Below, in pieces: positions 6,934-15,342 of a stretch of DNA of 48,601 nucleotides. Origin of the DNA: Treponema sp. (GTDB lineage Bacteria > Spirochaetota > Spirochaetia > Treponematales > Treponemataceae); contig JAKSTP010000021.1 of the NCBI GenBank assembly GCA_024402505.1, positions 1 through 48,601 of the forward strand. Reading direction: 5' to 3'. The notes beneath the pieces were generated by a model. The model was not told the DNA's origin and made no database searches. It saw only the letters and a list, made by a program, of their open reading frames with translations. The position numbers and the translations under genes were made by a program. Positions within the stretch are counted from its first letter, which is position 1; the number at the start of each line of letters is the position of its first letter.

Positions 6934-8739
6934 ATGAATACAATTCCAACACGCGATCAGATCCCCGCAAAAGATAAATGGGATCTTTCATCAATTTTTG
7001 AAAATGACGAAGCCTGGGAAAAAGCTCTGGCAGAAATAGCTTCTTACGGCGAGAAAATGGCTGCTTTTAAAGGCCATCTGGGTGAAAATCCACGAAACCT
7101 TCTTGAAGCATTAAAAACTCTTGAAGAAGCTGAACTTAAAATCGAGACAGTTTACCATTATGCAAGTCTTCAGCATTCAGCCAACGAAGAAGATTCCGCC
7201 GCTGCCGACAAAGAAGGCCGTGCACTTATGGCTTATTCAAAGTTCGAAAGCGAAATCAGTTTTTTTGAAAGCGAACTTCAGGAAATTAATGAAGAAGAGC
7301 TGCGCATGTGGATTGAAACACCGGTTTACAAAGATTACAAGGTGTTTATTGAAAAACTTCTTTATGTAAAACCATACATTCTTAGCGAAAAAGAGGAACG
7401 AATCCTTTCTTTGCAGATGGAAGCTTCTCAGACCGCCGACAACGCTTTTTCGGCCCTTACAAATGTTGATATCAACAAAACTTTCGGCATGGTAAAAACT
7501 GCCGACGGCGAAAAACAGCTCACCGAAACTACCTGGTCAGTTTTCATGGACAATCAGGACAGATCGGTTCGAGAAGAAGCTTACAAAAAGTTCTACGGAA
7601 AATTTGAAGAACATCAGAATGTAATTGCAAATCTTTACGCCGGTTCAGTAAATCAGGATATTTTCATGGCCCGTGCCCGAGGTTACGACAGCGCACTTCA
7701 CGCAAGTCTTTACGGAAACAAAGTGCCTCTCAGCGTTTACCACAATCTCATCGACTGTGTTCACAAAAACCTGGCTCCACTTCACGAATACTACGAAATC
7801 CGAAAAAAGGCTTTGGGATTGGACGAACTGCGCCACTACGACGTTTACGTTCCTCTTGTTAAATCGGTAGATACACACACCACTTACGAAGAGGCCGTGG
7901 AAATCTGCCGCAATGCCCTGGCTCCCCTTGGCAAAGAATACACCGACCGCCTGTGCCACGGCCTCTTAAACGGCTGGGTTGACCGCTACGAAAATGTTGG
8001 AAAACGAGGCGGTGCTTTCTCCAGCGGCTGCTACATTGGAAATCCTTACATTCTTTTGAACTATAAAGAAGATGTAATCCGGGATGTGTTTACCATGGCC
8101 CACGAAGGCGGTCACTCAATGCACTCCTGGTACGCAGTTCACTCAAATCCTTTCATGAGTTACGATTACACCATTTTTGAAGCTGAAGTTGCATCTACCT
8201 TCAACGAAGAATTGGTTTTTGAATATCTTCTGAAAGAGGCAGAGAAAAAAGGTGATAAGAATCTTAAAGCCTATCTTCTTTCCATGCGTGCAAGTGATAT
8301 TCTGGCCACCCTTTACCGCCAGACCATGTTTGCAGAATTTGAGCTGAAGGCCCACGAATTTGTTGAAAATGGCACACCACTTACAGCAGAACTTCTTCGC
8401 AAAACTTACCGTGAACTTCTGGAACTGTACTTTGGTCCTGCCATGCATTTTGAATCCAATTCCGACATGGAAGGATTGCGCATTCCACATTTCTACAGCG
8501 CCTTCTACGTTTACAAATATGCTACAGGAATTTCCGCTGCCCTGGCACTTAGCCGCAGAGTTTTGAACGGCGGAGAGCAGGAACGGGAAGACTACTTCAA
8601 ATTCCTTAAAAGCGGTGGTTCACGCTACCCTATTGAGGCTCTTAAAGTAGCCGGCGTAGATATGGAAAGCACAGAACCGGTTCAGGCAGCCTGCGACGAG
8701 TTTGCCCGCATCATCAACGAACTTAAAAACATTCTGTAA
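6934..8739 (+). CDS. pepF: Oligoendopeptidase F (M3 family metallopeptidase)
   Basis: 601-residue cytoplasmic zinc peptidase that degrades oligopeptides of roughly 7-17 residues. The zinc motif HEGGH (MAHEGGHSMHSWY, coding about 8098-8136) is intact, and the third ligand Glu is expected in FEAEVASTFNEELV shortly after. Length matches PepF (~600). The frame is open further upstream, but MNTIPTRDQIPAKDKWDLSSIF is the characteristic N-terminus, and the promoter -10 box ends 6 nt before this ATG, ruling out earlier starts and predicting a leaderless mRNA. The HAD phosphatase gene follows after 7 bp, probably in one transcript. Confidence 0.95.
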   Translation: MNTIPTRDQIPAKDKWDLSSIFENDEAWEKALAEIASYGEKMAAFKGHLGENPRNLLEALKTLEEAELKIETVYHYASLQHSANEEDSAAADKEGRALMAYSKFESEISFFESELQEINEEELRMWIETPVYKDYKVFIEKLLYVKPYILSEKEERILSLQMEASQTADNAFSALTNVDINKTFGMVKTADGEKQLTETTWSVFMDNQDRSVREEAYKKFYGKFEEHQNVIANLYAGSVNQDIFMARARGYDSALHASLYGNKVPLSVYHNLIDCVHKNLAPLHEYYEIRKKALGLDELRHYDVYVPLVKSVDTHTTYEEAVEICRNALAPLGKEYTDRLCHGLLNGWVDRYENVGKRGGAFSSGCYIGNPYILLNYKEDVIRDVFTMAHEGGHSMHSWYAVHSNPFMSYDYTIFEAEVASTFNEELVFEYLLKEAEKKGDKNLKAYLLSMRASDILATLYRQTMFAEFELKAHEFVENGTPLTAELLRKTYRELLELYFGPAMHFESNSDMEGLRIPHFYSAFYVYKYATGISAALALSRRVLNGGEQEREDYFKFLKSGGSRYPIEALKVAGVDMESTEPVQAACDEFARIINELKNIL

Positions 8740-8746
8740 AAACTCC

Positions 8747-9463
8747 ATGATAAAAGCTGTTTTATGGGACATTGATGGAACACTCCTTGATTTTCTCCTT
8801 TCCGAAAAGGTGGCTATCTCGGCGTGTTTCCAAAAATTCGGTTTAGGCCAATGTACCGACTCCATGATAAAACAGTATTCCGCCATCAACGTAGGATTCT
8901 GGAAAAAGCTTGAAAGGGGTGAAATGACAAAGGCTGAAATACTTGTAGGAAGATTTGCAGAGTTTTTCAGTCAGATTGGAATTGATCCTTCCATTGCCCC
9001 GGCCTTCAATGCCGAATACCAGATCCGACTTGGTGACACCGCCTGTTTCCAGAAAAACGCCTTTGAAACGGTAAAAGCCTTGCAAGGCAAAGTGATGCAG
9101 TGCGCCGTAACAAATGGCACCAGAATTGCCCAGGAACGGAAACTTGCCTTGTGCGGCCTGGACAAAATACTGGATCAGGTTTTCATTTCTGAAATTGTTG
9201 GTTTTGAAAAGCCAAACCCCTGTTTTTTTGACCAGGTGTTCAAATGGATAAACAGTGCCGCAATCAACACTTCCTCAAAGAAAAGTTCCATTAAACCTTC
9301 CCAGATGCTTATTGTAGGCGATTCACTTACCAGCGACATTCTTGGCGGGGTAAATGCGGGCATAAAAACCTGCTGGTTCAATCCTACCGGCGTTAAAAAT
9401 CCCCAACCGGTTCCGGACTACGAAATTTCTGATTTAAGCCAGGTCCTTGATATTGTAAATTAA
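8747..9463 (+). CDS. yjjG: HAD-superfamily nucleotidase, YjjG type
   Basis: 238 residues. HAD motif I is DIDGTLLDF (8-16, nucleophile and acid/base Asp), motif II is the Thr in CAVTNGT, and motif III/IV is the Lys in VGFEKPNP with GDSLTSDILGG. The pattern and the FWKKLERGEMTKAEILVGRFAEFF cap segment fit the YjjG noncanonical pyrimidine nucleotidase family, which dephosphorylates dUMP, dTMP and modified pyrimidine nucleotides (house-cleaning). The ATG at 8747 is chosen because MIKAVLWDIDGTL is the usual start. It lies 7 bp after pepF with no Shine-Dalgarno, so translation may depend on coupling to pepF. Confidence 0.85.
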   Translation: MIKAVLWDIDGTLLDFLLSEKVAISACFQKFGLGQCTDSMIKQYSAINVGFWKKLERGEMTKAEILVGRFAEFFSQIGIDPSIAPAFNAEYQIRLGDTACFQKNAFETVKALQGKVMQCAVTNGTRIAQERKLALCGLDKILDQVFISEIVGFEKPNPCFFDQVFKWINSAAINTSSKKSSIKPSQMLIVGDSLTSDILGGVNAGIKTCWFNPTGVKNPQPVPDYEISDLSQVLDIVN

Positions 9464-9482
9464 CTTGCCGAAACTAAGGCTC

Positions 9483-9513
9483 TTTTAGTATTTTTAAAAA
9501 AGGAGTACTAAAG
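9483..9513 (+). promoter_or_regulatory. FourU-like RNA thermometer candidate over the htpG ribosome binding site
   Basis: Arms 9483-9495 (TTTTAGTATTTTT) and 9501-9513 (AGGAGTACTAAAG) can form 13 consecutive pairs, four of them G-U, closed by an AAAAA loop. The run of U residues (9491-9495) pairs exactly with the AGGAG Shine-Dalgarno (9501-9505), the arrangement that defines fourU thermometers. The hairpin lies just before the ATG of a heat-shock chaperone. It requires that transcription start upstream of 9483; no convincing promoter fixes this, so it remains a prediction. Confidence 0.6.
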
Positions 9514-9517
9514 AACT

Positions 9518-11479
9518 ATGGCAAAATATCAGTTTCAGACAGAAGTAAACCAGCTTTTGAAACTTCTGATTCACTCACTTTATTCAAACAAAGACATTTT
9601 CCTTCGGGAAATCGTTTCAAACGCAAGCGACGCCCTGGACAAACTCAAATATCTTACAGTTTCAGACGAAGCTTACAAAAACATCGCCTTTGATCCACGC
9701 ATCGACATTACTTTCTCGGAAGCCGACAGCACAGTTACCATCCAGGACTGCGGTATCGGTATGAACGAAGACGATTTGAACAACAACCTGGGTACAATCG
9801 CCCGTTCCGGAACAAAAGCCTTTATTGAAAAACTCAGTTCTGACGCTTCAAAAGATTCAAACCTTATCGGGCAGTTCGGAGTTGGTTTCTATTCAGCCTT
9901 CATGGCCGCAAAAAAAATCGACGTTTACACTCGAAAAGCTGCCGGCGACGGAAAAGTTATGCACTGGTCTTCCGACGGTACAAACTCTTACGATATTGAA
10001 GAAATTGCCTGCGATAGCGAAATCGGCGTAAAATACGGTTTCAATAATTCTGCACTTTCCGGAAGTGCCATCGAAATCCACTTAAATGATGAAAGCAAAG
10101 ACTATGCATCACGATGGAAGATTGAAGAACTGATCAAACGCTATTCCGATCACATTGCATTCCCAATCTACCTGCACTACGAAAAGAAAAATTACGACGA
10201 CAAAGGAAACGTTACATCAACAGAAAACAAAGTTGATCAGGTAAACTCTGCCAGCGCCCTTTGGAAACGTTCAAAATCTGACCTGAAGGCCGAAGAATAC
10301 AACGAATTCTACAAAACAATCAGCCACGACGGACAGGATCCACTTCACTACGTCCACACTCACGCCGAAGGAACTCAGGAATACACAACACTGTTCTACG
10401 TTCCTGAAACTGCACCTTTCGACATGTACCAGGCCGACTACAAAAGCGGTGTTAAACTTTACGTAAAACGGGTTTTCATCACCGACGATGACCGTGAACT
10501 TCTGCCAAGTTACCTGCGCTTTGTACGTGGTATTATCGATTCTGAAGACCTGCCATTGAACGTAAGCCGCGAAATCCTGCAGCAGAACCGCATCCTGGAA
10601 ACAATCCGCAAATCTAGCGTAAAAAAACTTCTTTCAGAATTCAAAAAGATAGGAGAAGCCGCTGATAAAGCTGCCAAAGTTGAAAATCCAACAGACGACG
10701 ATAAAGCAAAAATGGAAAAATGGGCCAAGTTTGTTAAGAGCTTCAACCGCCCAATGAAAGAAGGTCTTTACGGCGACTGGGAAAACAAAGATGAAATTGC
10801 CGAAATCATCCGTTTCAAATCAACCGACGAAAGCGGAACCGGCGACAAATGGACAAGCTTTGCCGATTACGTTCAGCGAATGAAGCCTGATCAGAAAGCC
10901 ATCTACTACATTACCGGAACTGACGAAAAGAACCTGCGTGCAAATCCTCTTCTTAAAGCCTACACTGCCAAAGGTTTTGAAGTTCTGATTATGGCCGATG
11001 ACATTGACGACATTGTTATTCCAAGCTATCAGAAGTACAAAGACTTTGAACTTAAAGCTGTAAACCGTGCCGGAAGCGACGAAGACCTTGGAACCGACAA
11101 AGAAGCTGCCGAAAAGAAAGAACAGGAGTTTGGTGCTACTATTACAAAAATCAAGAACGTTCTTGGGGACCGCGTAAAAGAAGTAAAACTTTCAAAAACT
11201 CTTACTGCCGAAAACCCATCTTGTATTGTAGTAGACGACACAGATCCTTCTTACCAGATGATGCAGATGATGCGGGCCATGGGACAGGAAGTTCCTGAAC
11301 TGAAACCAATTCTTGAAATCAATGCCGATCACCCGATTGTGGCAAAACTCAAGGATGACGATTCAAACGTTGCAGATGTTGCAGAAGTTCTTCTTGATCA
11401 GGCCATGCTCATTGCCGGCGCCGAACTCAAAAGCCCAATGGACTTTGTAAAAGCCATGAACAACCTGCTGAGTAAGTAA
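9518..11479 (+). CDS. htpG: Hsp90-family chaperone HtpG
   Basis: 653-residue cytosolic ATP-dependent chaperone, near the family length (~630). The GHKL ATPase domain is at the N-terminus: REIVSNASDALDKL (about 30-43, Mg/ATP Glu and Asn), DCGIGMNEDDL, and the lid/glycine motif IGQFGVGFYSAFMA. Middle-domain hallmarks include YLRFVRGIIDSEDLPLNVSREILQ with its catalytic Arg. The C-terminal dimerisation region ends LLSK. AAGGAG lies 12 nt before the ATG, a long spacing, and is embedded in the hairpin described at 9483-9513. The gap after the HAD gene is 54 bp. No CIRCE operator is visible. Confidence 0.97.
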   Translation: MAKYQFQTEVNQLLKLLIHSLYSNKDIFLREIVSNASDALDKLKYLTVSDEAYKNIAFDPRIDITFSEADSTVTIQDCGIGMNEDDLNNNLGTIARSGTKAFIEKLSSDASKDSNLIGQFGVGFYSAFMAAKKIDVYTRKAAGDGKVMHWSSDGTNSYDIEEIACDSEIGVKYGFNNSALSGSAIEIHLNDESKDYASRWKIEELIKRYSDHIAFPIYLHYEKKNYDDKGNVTSTENKVDQVNSASALWKRSKSDLKAEEYNEFYKTISHDGQDPLHYVHTHAEGTQEYTTLFYVPETAPFDMYQADYKSGVKLYVKRVFITDDDRELLPSYLRFVRGIIDSEDLPLNVSREILQQNRILETIRKSSVKKLLSEFKKIGEAADKAAKVENPTDDDKAKMEKWAKFVKSFNRPMKEGLYGDWENKDEIAEIIRFKSTDESGTGDKWTSFADYVQRMKPDQKAIYYITGTDEKNLRANPLLKAYTAKGFEVLIMADDIDDIVIPSYQKYKDFELKAVNRAGSDEDLGTDKEAAEKKEQEFGATITKIKNVLGDRVKEVKLSKTLTAENPSCIVVDDTDPSYQMMQMMRAMGQEVPELKPILEINADHPIVAKLKDDDSNVADVAEVLLDQAMLIAGAELKSPMDFVKAMNNLLSK

Positions 11480-11504
11480 AAAAACACTTTATTTTGAGGG
11501 AAAG

Positions 11505-11537
11505 AAAAGGTCTGTTTCGATACGAAACAGACCTTTT
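11505..11537. terminator. Bidirectional terminator between htpG and the PIN toxin gene
   Basis: A perfect 15-bp stem (AAAAGGTCTGTTTCG and its complement) with a 3-base loop lies between two convergent genes. Its A/T-ended arms give a T run on either strand, so it should stop transcripts from both sides. Confidence 0.85.
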
Positions 11538-11541
11538 GGTT

Positions 11542-11988
11542 TTAAATCGCGCCCTTAAGTACCTTATCAAAAGTCAGCAACGGAATATCTAACTGGCGGC
11601 TTAAATCCAGGTAAGACGCATCGTAATATGTAAGATTCTTTTCATGAGCCAGTATCTGGATTCGCATTATATCTTCCGTGTCGTACTGTTCTTTTGTTAC
11701 CACCGGAAGTTTTTTCAAATCACCTATAATGTCATTCACAAGACTGACAGTCAGTCTTGGATTCTGGTCATCTTTTCGTGGTTTTGAAGCATTTAAAAGT
11801 ACATTTCCAATTTCATACCAGAACAACTGAGGAACAAAAATCAAGCCATTTTCTGATACAACTTCTAAAATTGTTTCTCTGGCCTTTTCATATTCTGTTT
11901 CGGCTGAATCACCAATCAAAAAAGCTGCAAAAAACGATGTGTCTATTACATAGACCGGAAGTTTTGAATCAATATTTTCGGCCGTCAT
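11542..11988 (-). CDS. vapC: PIN-domain toxin (VapC family)
   Basis: 148 residues; predicted Mg2+-dependent ribonuclease of a toxin-antitoxin pair. The four conserved acidic positions of PIN nucleases are visible: D16 (YVIDTSFF), E59 (FWYEIGN), D123 (YYDASYLDLS) and D141 (LLTFDKVL). It overlaps the antitoxin gene by 20 bp and has its own GGAG 7 nt before the ATG, inside the antitoxin coding end. The target RNA cannot be predicted. Confidence 0.9.
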   Translation of the reverse strand: MTAENIDSKLPVYVIDTSFFAAFLIGDSAETEYEKARETILEVVSENGLIFVPQLFWYEIGNVLLNASKPRKDDQNPRLTVSLVNDIIGDLKKLPVVTKEQYDTEDIMRIQILAHEKNLTYYDASYLDLSRQLDIPLLTFDKVLKGAI

Positions 11989-12220
11989 TTTTCATCTCCA
12001 GAATTTCGTCAACGGAAAAACCTTTTTTTAATTTTTCAGTGCGCTTACAAATCCGTTCAAATGCTTTCATAGCATCAGTTTGTTTTGCAGTTTCCGTACT
12101 CTGTAAAATTGCAACAGATTTTCCATTTCTTGTAATGGAATACGAAAAACCTTTTTCAACATTGCGCAGAAGTTCCGAGAATTTTGTTTTTGCATCAAAA
12201 GCACCTATGGATAACGTCAT
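11969..12220 (-). CDS. vapB: Phd/YefM-type antitoxin partner of the PIN toxin
   Basis: 83 residues from the preferred start. The N-terminal SIGAFDAKTKFSELLRNVEKG and the following SITRNGKSVAIL match the Phd/YefM DNA-binding fold; the C-terminal tail (EKLKKGFSVDEILEMKNDG) would neutralise the toxin. An ATG also exists at 12229, but GAGG sits only one base from it and about ten bases from the ATG at 12220, so the second ATG (MTLSIGAF) is favoured. It leads the operon, as expected for an autorepressing antitoxin; no clear operator was found. Confidence 0.85.
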   Translation of the reverse strand: MTLSIGAFDAKTKFSELLRNVEKGFSYSITRNGKSVAILQSTETAKQTDAMKAFERICKRTEKLKKGFSVDEILEMKNDGRKY

Positions 12221-12309
12221 TAATTTCATACCTCACTTAGAAGATATAAAATTTTTGAAGCAAATTCAACCAGTTTATAGACTAGTTTTAACTTATTCAC
12301 AAAAAAGTT

Positions 12310-12505
12310 GAAGAATTCTGTCATAGGTGCAACTCTCCTTATGCACGTATACGCTTCCGTCGGGAACCGTACCCGAAACCACGACAGTCCCGCTGGAAGT
12401 TTCACTGCGAGAACCGCGCTTCGCTTGTGCGGGGCATGGTTTGGGCACGAACCCCGACTCCGCGTATACGGAATATACAATAAAGCACCTATGCCAGAAT
12501 TCCTC
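12310..12505. repeat. 196-bp GC-rich palindromic element (MITE-like)
   Basis: Outer arms 12310-12330 and 12485-12505 are inverted copies matching at 19 of 21 positions (core GAATTCTG(T/G)CATAGGTGC). Similarity continues inward across most of each half: CGTATACGC followed by GTCGGG and a C-rich ACCC..AAACCA block appears on both sides, so nearly the whole element folds on itself, with a central CCGCGC/GTGCGG hairpin. It is visibly richer in GC than its flanks. No transposase, no tRNA cloverleaf and no target duplication were found. It occupies most of the gap between the antitoxin gene and the EAL gene; the rest (12230-12309) is AT-rich and probably holds the antitoxin promoter. Confidence 0.7.
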
Positions 12506-12509
12506 ACTC

Positions 12510-14468
12510 TTAATTCTTATAAATTTCCTTAAAATTTTTGAACACTTCCAGAGGCATTGGTCTGGCGTAATAAAAGCCCTGAATAAGGTTGCAGCCCATT
12601 TTTTCCATCATCTGGGACACTTCTTTTGTTTCAACGCCTTCCGCAAGTACTTCAAATTCGTTTTCACGGAACATGCTGGTAAGATTTTTTAAAAGAAGAT
12701 TGTTCTTGCTGTTACTGTTTTCTGTCATGTCTACCAGGGATTTATCAATTTTGATTTCACTTAAAGGATAATTGATTACCTTACTCATGTTTGAGTAACC
12801 GGTTCCGTAATCATCCAGGGCAAATTTGAATCCCATGTCGGCCATACGGGTAATAGTTCTTTGGAACAACACTTCATCTTTTACGTTTTCAGTTTCCGTA
12901 AGTTCAAAACAGATAAGCCGTATATTTACACCTTCCTCTTCAATTATGCGCACCAGCTGATCCACCAGATTAGTCTGCATGCACTGCACCATAGAAAGAT
13001 TAACGTTCACCTGTTCGATTGTAGTATCTTCCAGATGAGCTGCCTTTATAAATTGACAGGTTTTTCTAAGGGAAATTTCACCAATCTTCAGAATATCACC
13101 GCTCTTTTCTGCAATACGAATAAAATCCAGCGTTGGAATGAATTCTCCGTTGTCACCTTTAAGGCGCAGTAAAGATTCTGCTCCAGTAAATGTTTTTGTT
13201 CGAAGATTGTAAATTGGCTGAAGATAAACTTCAAATGCCTGTGATTTTATGGCTGCCTTCATTCTATTCAGAACTACAAGATCGGCCAGATATTTTGTTA
13301 CCAGTGCATCATCAATTTCGCAGTACCGGGCAACTTCCATGTCCATATTGTTGATAACATAGTGCACCAGATTCAAAATATTTTCCGGAGTATCACCTGG
13401 ATTATTATTAAGCCGTTTTTCAATTTCAGGCACATTGTGAATCAGGATTGGCAAGAACTGGAATGGAGGATCAATTTCTGTTTCAGTGTCACCTTCCTTC
13501 AGATGCAGGGGTTTGTAAAGTACATCCCGGGATTTTTCAAGAAGGTAGTTCATCTGCTGCTCATCGGAACAAATGGTACAGTAACAGCTGGAAAATACGT
13601 TGAAAAGCACCTTTGTGGTTGTACCAGTGCGTATATTCTGCCCCACTTCCCGTGTAAGGCGGTAATGTTCATCAATTCCAAACTGATTTTTAATTGTAGA
13701 AGAGTTTTTAATGTAAACAAAGAAAATCGAAAAATTCTTGTGGCTGGCATCTTTTAAATAAACTGCTTCCTGGAAGGCTAAATAATTGTAACAGCCGGTT
13801 TTTGCATGAATCAGTTCAATAGGACTCTGAAGTGTAATCATGCAGCAGATTAAGGTGATTGTTACGGCAAGTCCCATAAGGTTCAGCTCAGGTTTTATGT
13901 ACTGGGCAACCAGTGACAGGGTAATTGAAACCGTATAAATGATTACAGTCATTTTCTTTTCACGGCTGCTGGCACCTTTTACCCTGAGCATCTGAATAAA
14001 GGCCATAATAACAAGTACAGCCCCTACTTCGCAGATAAAAGTAAATCCGTAACCAAGATGACGGCCCTTTTCATCAACATAAGCAACCCAGTGGGTAACA
14101 GGATTGGTCAAAACAATAAGAATTTCAAAAATGGTAATTGCAGCAAGCAGCGATTTTCCAATATTTTTGACATCAACTTTTTTATGGTTCAGTGAAAAAA
14201 TAAAAAGATAAAAAATCAGAACCATCAGCACAATGCCAAGATAATGAACAACAGTTACTATTTCAAAAACTACGGCATTTATCTGATTCACGGAAAAGAA
14301 CAGTTCTGCCAGATTCAGGATGCACACAAGGCCGCAACACAAAAGCTGTCTGTGAAAAAGCTGGTTCTTCCATGTTGGAAACCTTTTGTAAAAAAAGTTA
14401 ATCAACAGAAGTGTAAGAATAACCAGAAAACTGGCAATGTCGTATTGGTAATTAAAATCTCCAAACAT
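12510..14468 (-). CDS. Membrane-bound cyclic-di-GMP phosphodiesterase (EAL domain)
   Basis: 652 residues. The first ~225 form about seven hydrophobic segments, a membrane sensor module. Residues ~230-380 look like a degenerate GGDEF-type domain (AKTGCYNYLAFQEAV start, no GGDEF signature). The C-terminal ~250 residues are an EAL domain with its metal and catalytic positions retained: AESLLRL (EAL signature with A to S), NVNLS, FELTET, ALDDYGTGYSN, IKIDKSLV, AEGVET and QGFYYARPM. An active phosphodiesterase lowering c-di-GMP, and so probably motility- or attachment-related, is likely. No Shine-Dalgarno; a TATAAT on the minus strand (14478-14483) lies 9 nt before the ATG. The stop is 4 bp from the palindromic element at 12310-12505. 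Confidence 0.9.
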   Translation of the reverse strand: MFGDFNYQYDIASFLVILTLLLINFFYKRFPTWKNQLFHRQLLCCGLVCILNLAELFFSVNQINAVVFEIVTVVHYLGIVLMVLIFYLFIFSLNHKKVDVKNIGKSLLAAITIFEILIVLTNPVTHWVAYVDEKGRHLGYGFTFICEVGAVLVIMAFIQMLRVKGASSREKKMTVIIYTVSITLSLVAQYIKPELNLMGLAVTITLICCMITLQSPIELIHAKTGCYNYLAFQEAVYLKDASHKNFSIFFVYIKNSSTIKNQFGIDEHYRLTREVGQNIRTGTTTKVLFNVFSSCYCTICSDEQQMNYLLEKSRDVLYKPLHLKEGDTETEIDPPFQFLPILIHNVPEIEKRLNNNPGDTPENILNLVHYVINNMDMEVARYCEIDDALVTKYLADLVVLNRMKAAIKSQAFEVYLQPIYNLRTKTFTGAESLLRLKGDNGEFIPTLDFIRIAEKSGDILKIGEISLRKTCQFIKAAHLEDTTIEQVNVNLSMVQCMQTNLVDQLVRIIEEEGVNIRLICFELTETENVKDEVLFQRTITRMADMGFKFALDDYGTGYSNMSKVINYPLSEIKIDKSLVDMTENSNSKNNLLLKNLTSMFRENEFEVLAEGVETKEVSQMMEKMGCNLIQGFYYARPMPLEVFKNFKEIYKN

Positions 14469-14502
14469 GGTTCAAATATTATATCATTTAAAAGCAAAAA
14501 AA

Positions 14503-14592
14503 GGGACTGTCCAATAAGTAATGAGCGCTACACTAAATTTGGTGGTTTCGATAAACTCAACCACCGTAATGCAAACTTATTGGGACATCCCC
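14503..14592. repeat. Short element with terminal inverted repeats (MITE-like)
   Basis: Ends 14503-14519 (GGGACTGTCCAATAAGT) and 14575-14592 are inverted, near-identical copies (GGGGATGTCCCAATAAGT when reversed), enclosing an inner GGTGGTT/AACCACC hairpin at 14541-14565. The ~90-bp size, absence of coding capacity and G-rich termini resemble non-autonomous remnants of insertion sequences. The inner stem matches the stem of the hairpin at 39961-39986. Confidence 0.65.
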
Positions 14593-14629
14593 TTTCTAAA
14601 TCATAAATCACCTGATGATCAGGAAGGAT

Positions 14630-15277
14630 TTAGTTTTTTGTAAGATCCAGGTTTACGCCTACAAGACCAACAAATGCACCTGCTTTGGCTTCTGTTGTAT
14701 CTGGGTGAGCGATAAGCCATTTGTTGCGTGCCCAAAGAAGTTTGTCCTCGAAATCTTTTTCTTTGAGTTCTGGTTTTGCAGTATTTGTATCTTTTGGAAG
14801 GATGATGATTACGCGGAATCCTTCTTTGCTAACTTCACCGTTTTTAACTCCGTTACATGGAGCGTAGTGGAGAGTTGTTTCGTAAATCTGAACAACTGTT
14901 CCGGCTGGTACAAGGAAGCATTCTACAGCGTTTGTGTTCAATTTTCCGTTTTTAACTGACTGAAGTGGTGCAAGCATAAGAACAACGTCTGTTGTTGGAA
15001 TGTTGATTTCGCTTCCACGGTGCCATTCAAGACAGTTCAATTTTGTGTTATTACCGTTACAGTAACCAATCTGAACTGGCATTCCACCGTAAGCATTTGT
15101 TGAGAAGTCAGCAGCAGAAATAGCTTCCAGATCTGCATCACCTGGTTCGTAAATAACTGCATTTGCAGGACATTCTGTTTTTTCTTCCAGTTTTTTCAAC
15201 AGAGCAGCTACATCGTAACCCTGAAGAACTTTACCGTATTTGTCAAATGAGTGGCTGAATACTGATTTAATTTTCAT
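14630..15277 (-). CDS. DUF4867 family protein (cupin-like)
   Basis: 215 residues, soluble, no signal peptide. The sequence (SVFSHSFDKYGKVLQGYD start, YEPGDADLE, a central MPVQIGYCNGNN, LEWHRGSEIN and FLVPAGTVVQIYETTLHYAPC) fits DUF4867, a family structurally like ureidoglycolate lyase/cupins; the His and Glu in EWHRGSE and the HYAP segment are candidate metal ligands. The function is not established; in other bacteria these genes occur among sugar-metabolism genes. AGGAG precedes the ATG. A minus-strand TTGACA overlaps the -35 box of the divergent rsmI promoter. Confidence 0.82.
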   Translation of the reverse strand: MKIKSVFSHSFDKYGKVLQGYDVAALLKKLEEKTECPANAVIYEPGDADLEAISAADFSTNAYGGMPVQIGYCNGNNTKLNCLEWHRGSEINIPTTDVVLMLAPLQSVKNGKLNTNAVECFLVPAGTVVQIYETTLHYAPCNGVKNGEVSKEGFRVIIILPKDTNTAKPELKEKDFEDKLLWARNKWLIAHPDTTEAKAGAFVGLVGVNLDLTKN

Positions 15278-15342
15278 GATTTATTACTCCTAAGTGCGGG
15301 AGATCCCGTAATTATGTTTAAAGTCTATCTTATATATTGCAG

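Noticed and set aside
9464..9517. CIRCE heat-shock operator upstream of htpG
   Set aside because: No TTAGCACTC-N9-GAGTGCTAA pattern; the inverted repeat there includes the ribosome binding site and fits an RNA hairpin better.
12344..12470. A tRNA or other cloverleaf RNA in the GC-rich element
   Set aside because: T-arm-like strings appear, but no acceptor stem with D- and anticodon arms at correct spacing could be built.
12226..12532. Protein-coding genes on either strand across the GC-rich palindrome
   Set aside because: Open frames exist on both strands only because the element is stop-poor and self-complementary; no ribosome binding sites and no family resemblance.
14596..14633. Terminator for the DUF4867 gene
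   Set aside because: The CTAAATC/GATTTAG hairpin overlaps the stop codon and its T run lies on the opposite strand, upstream in the direction of that gene's transcription.
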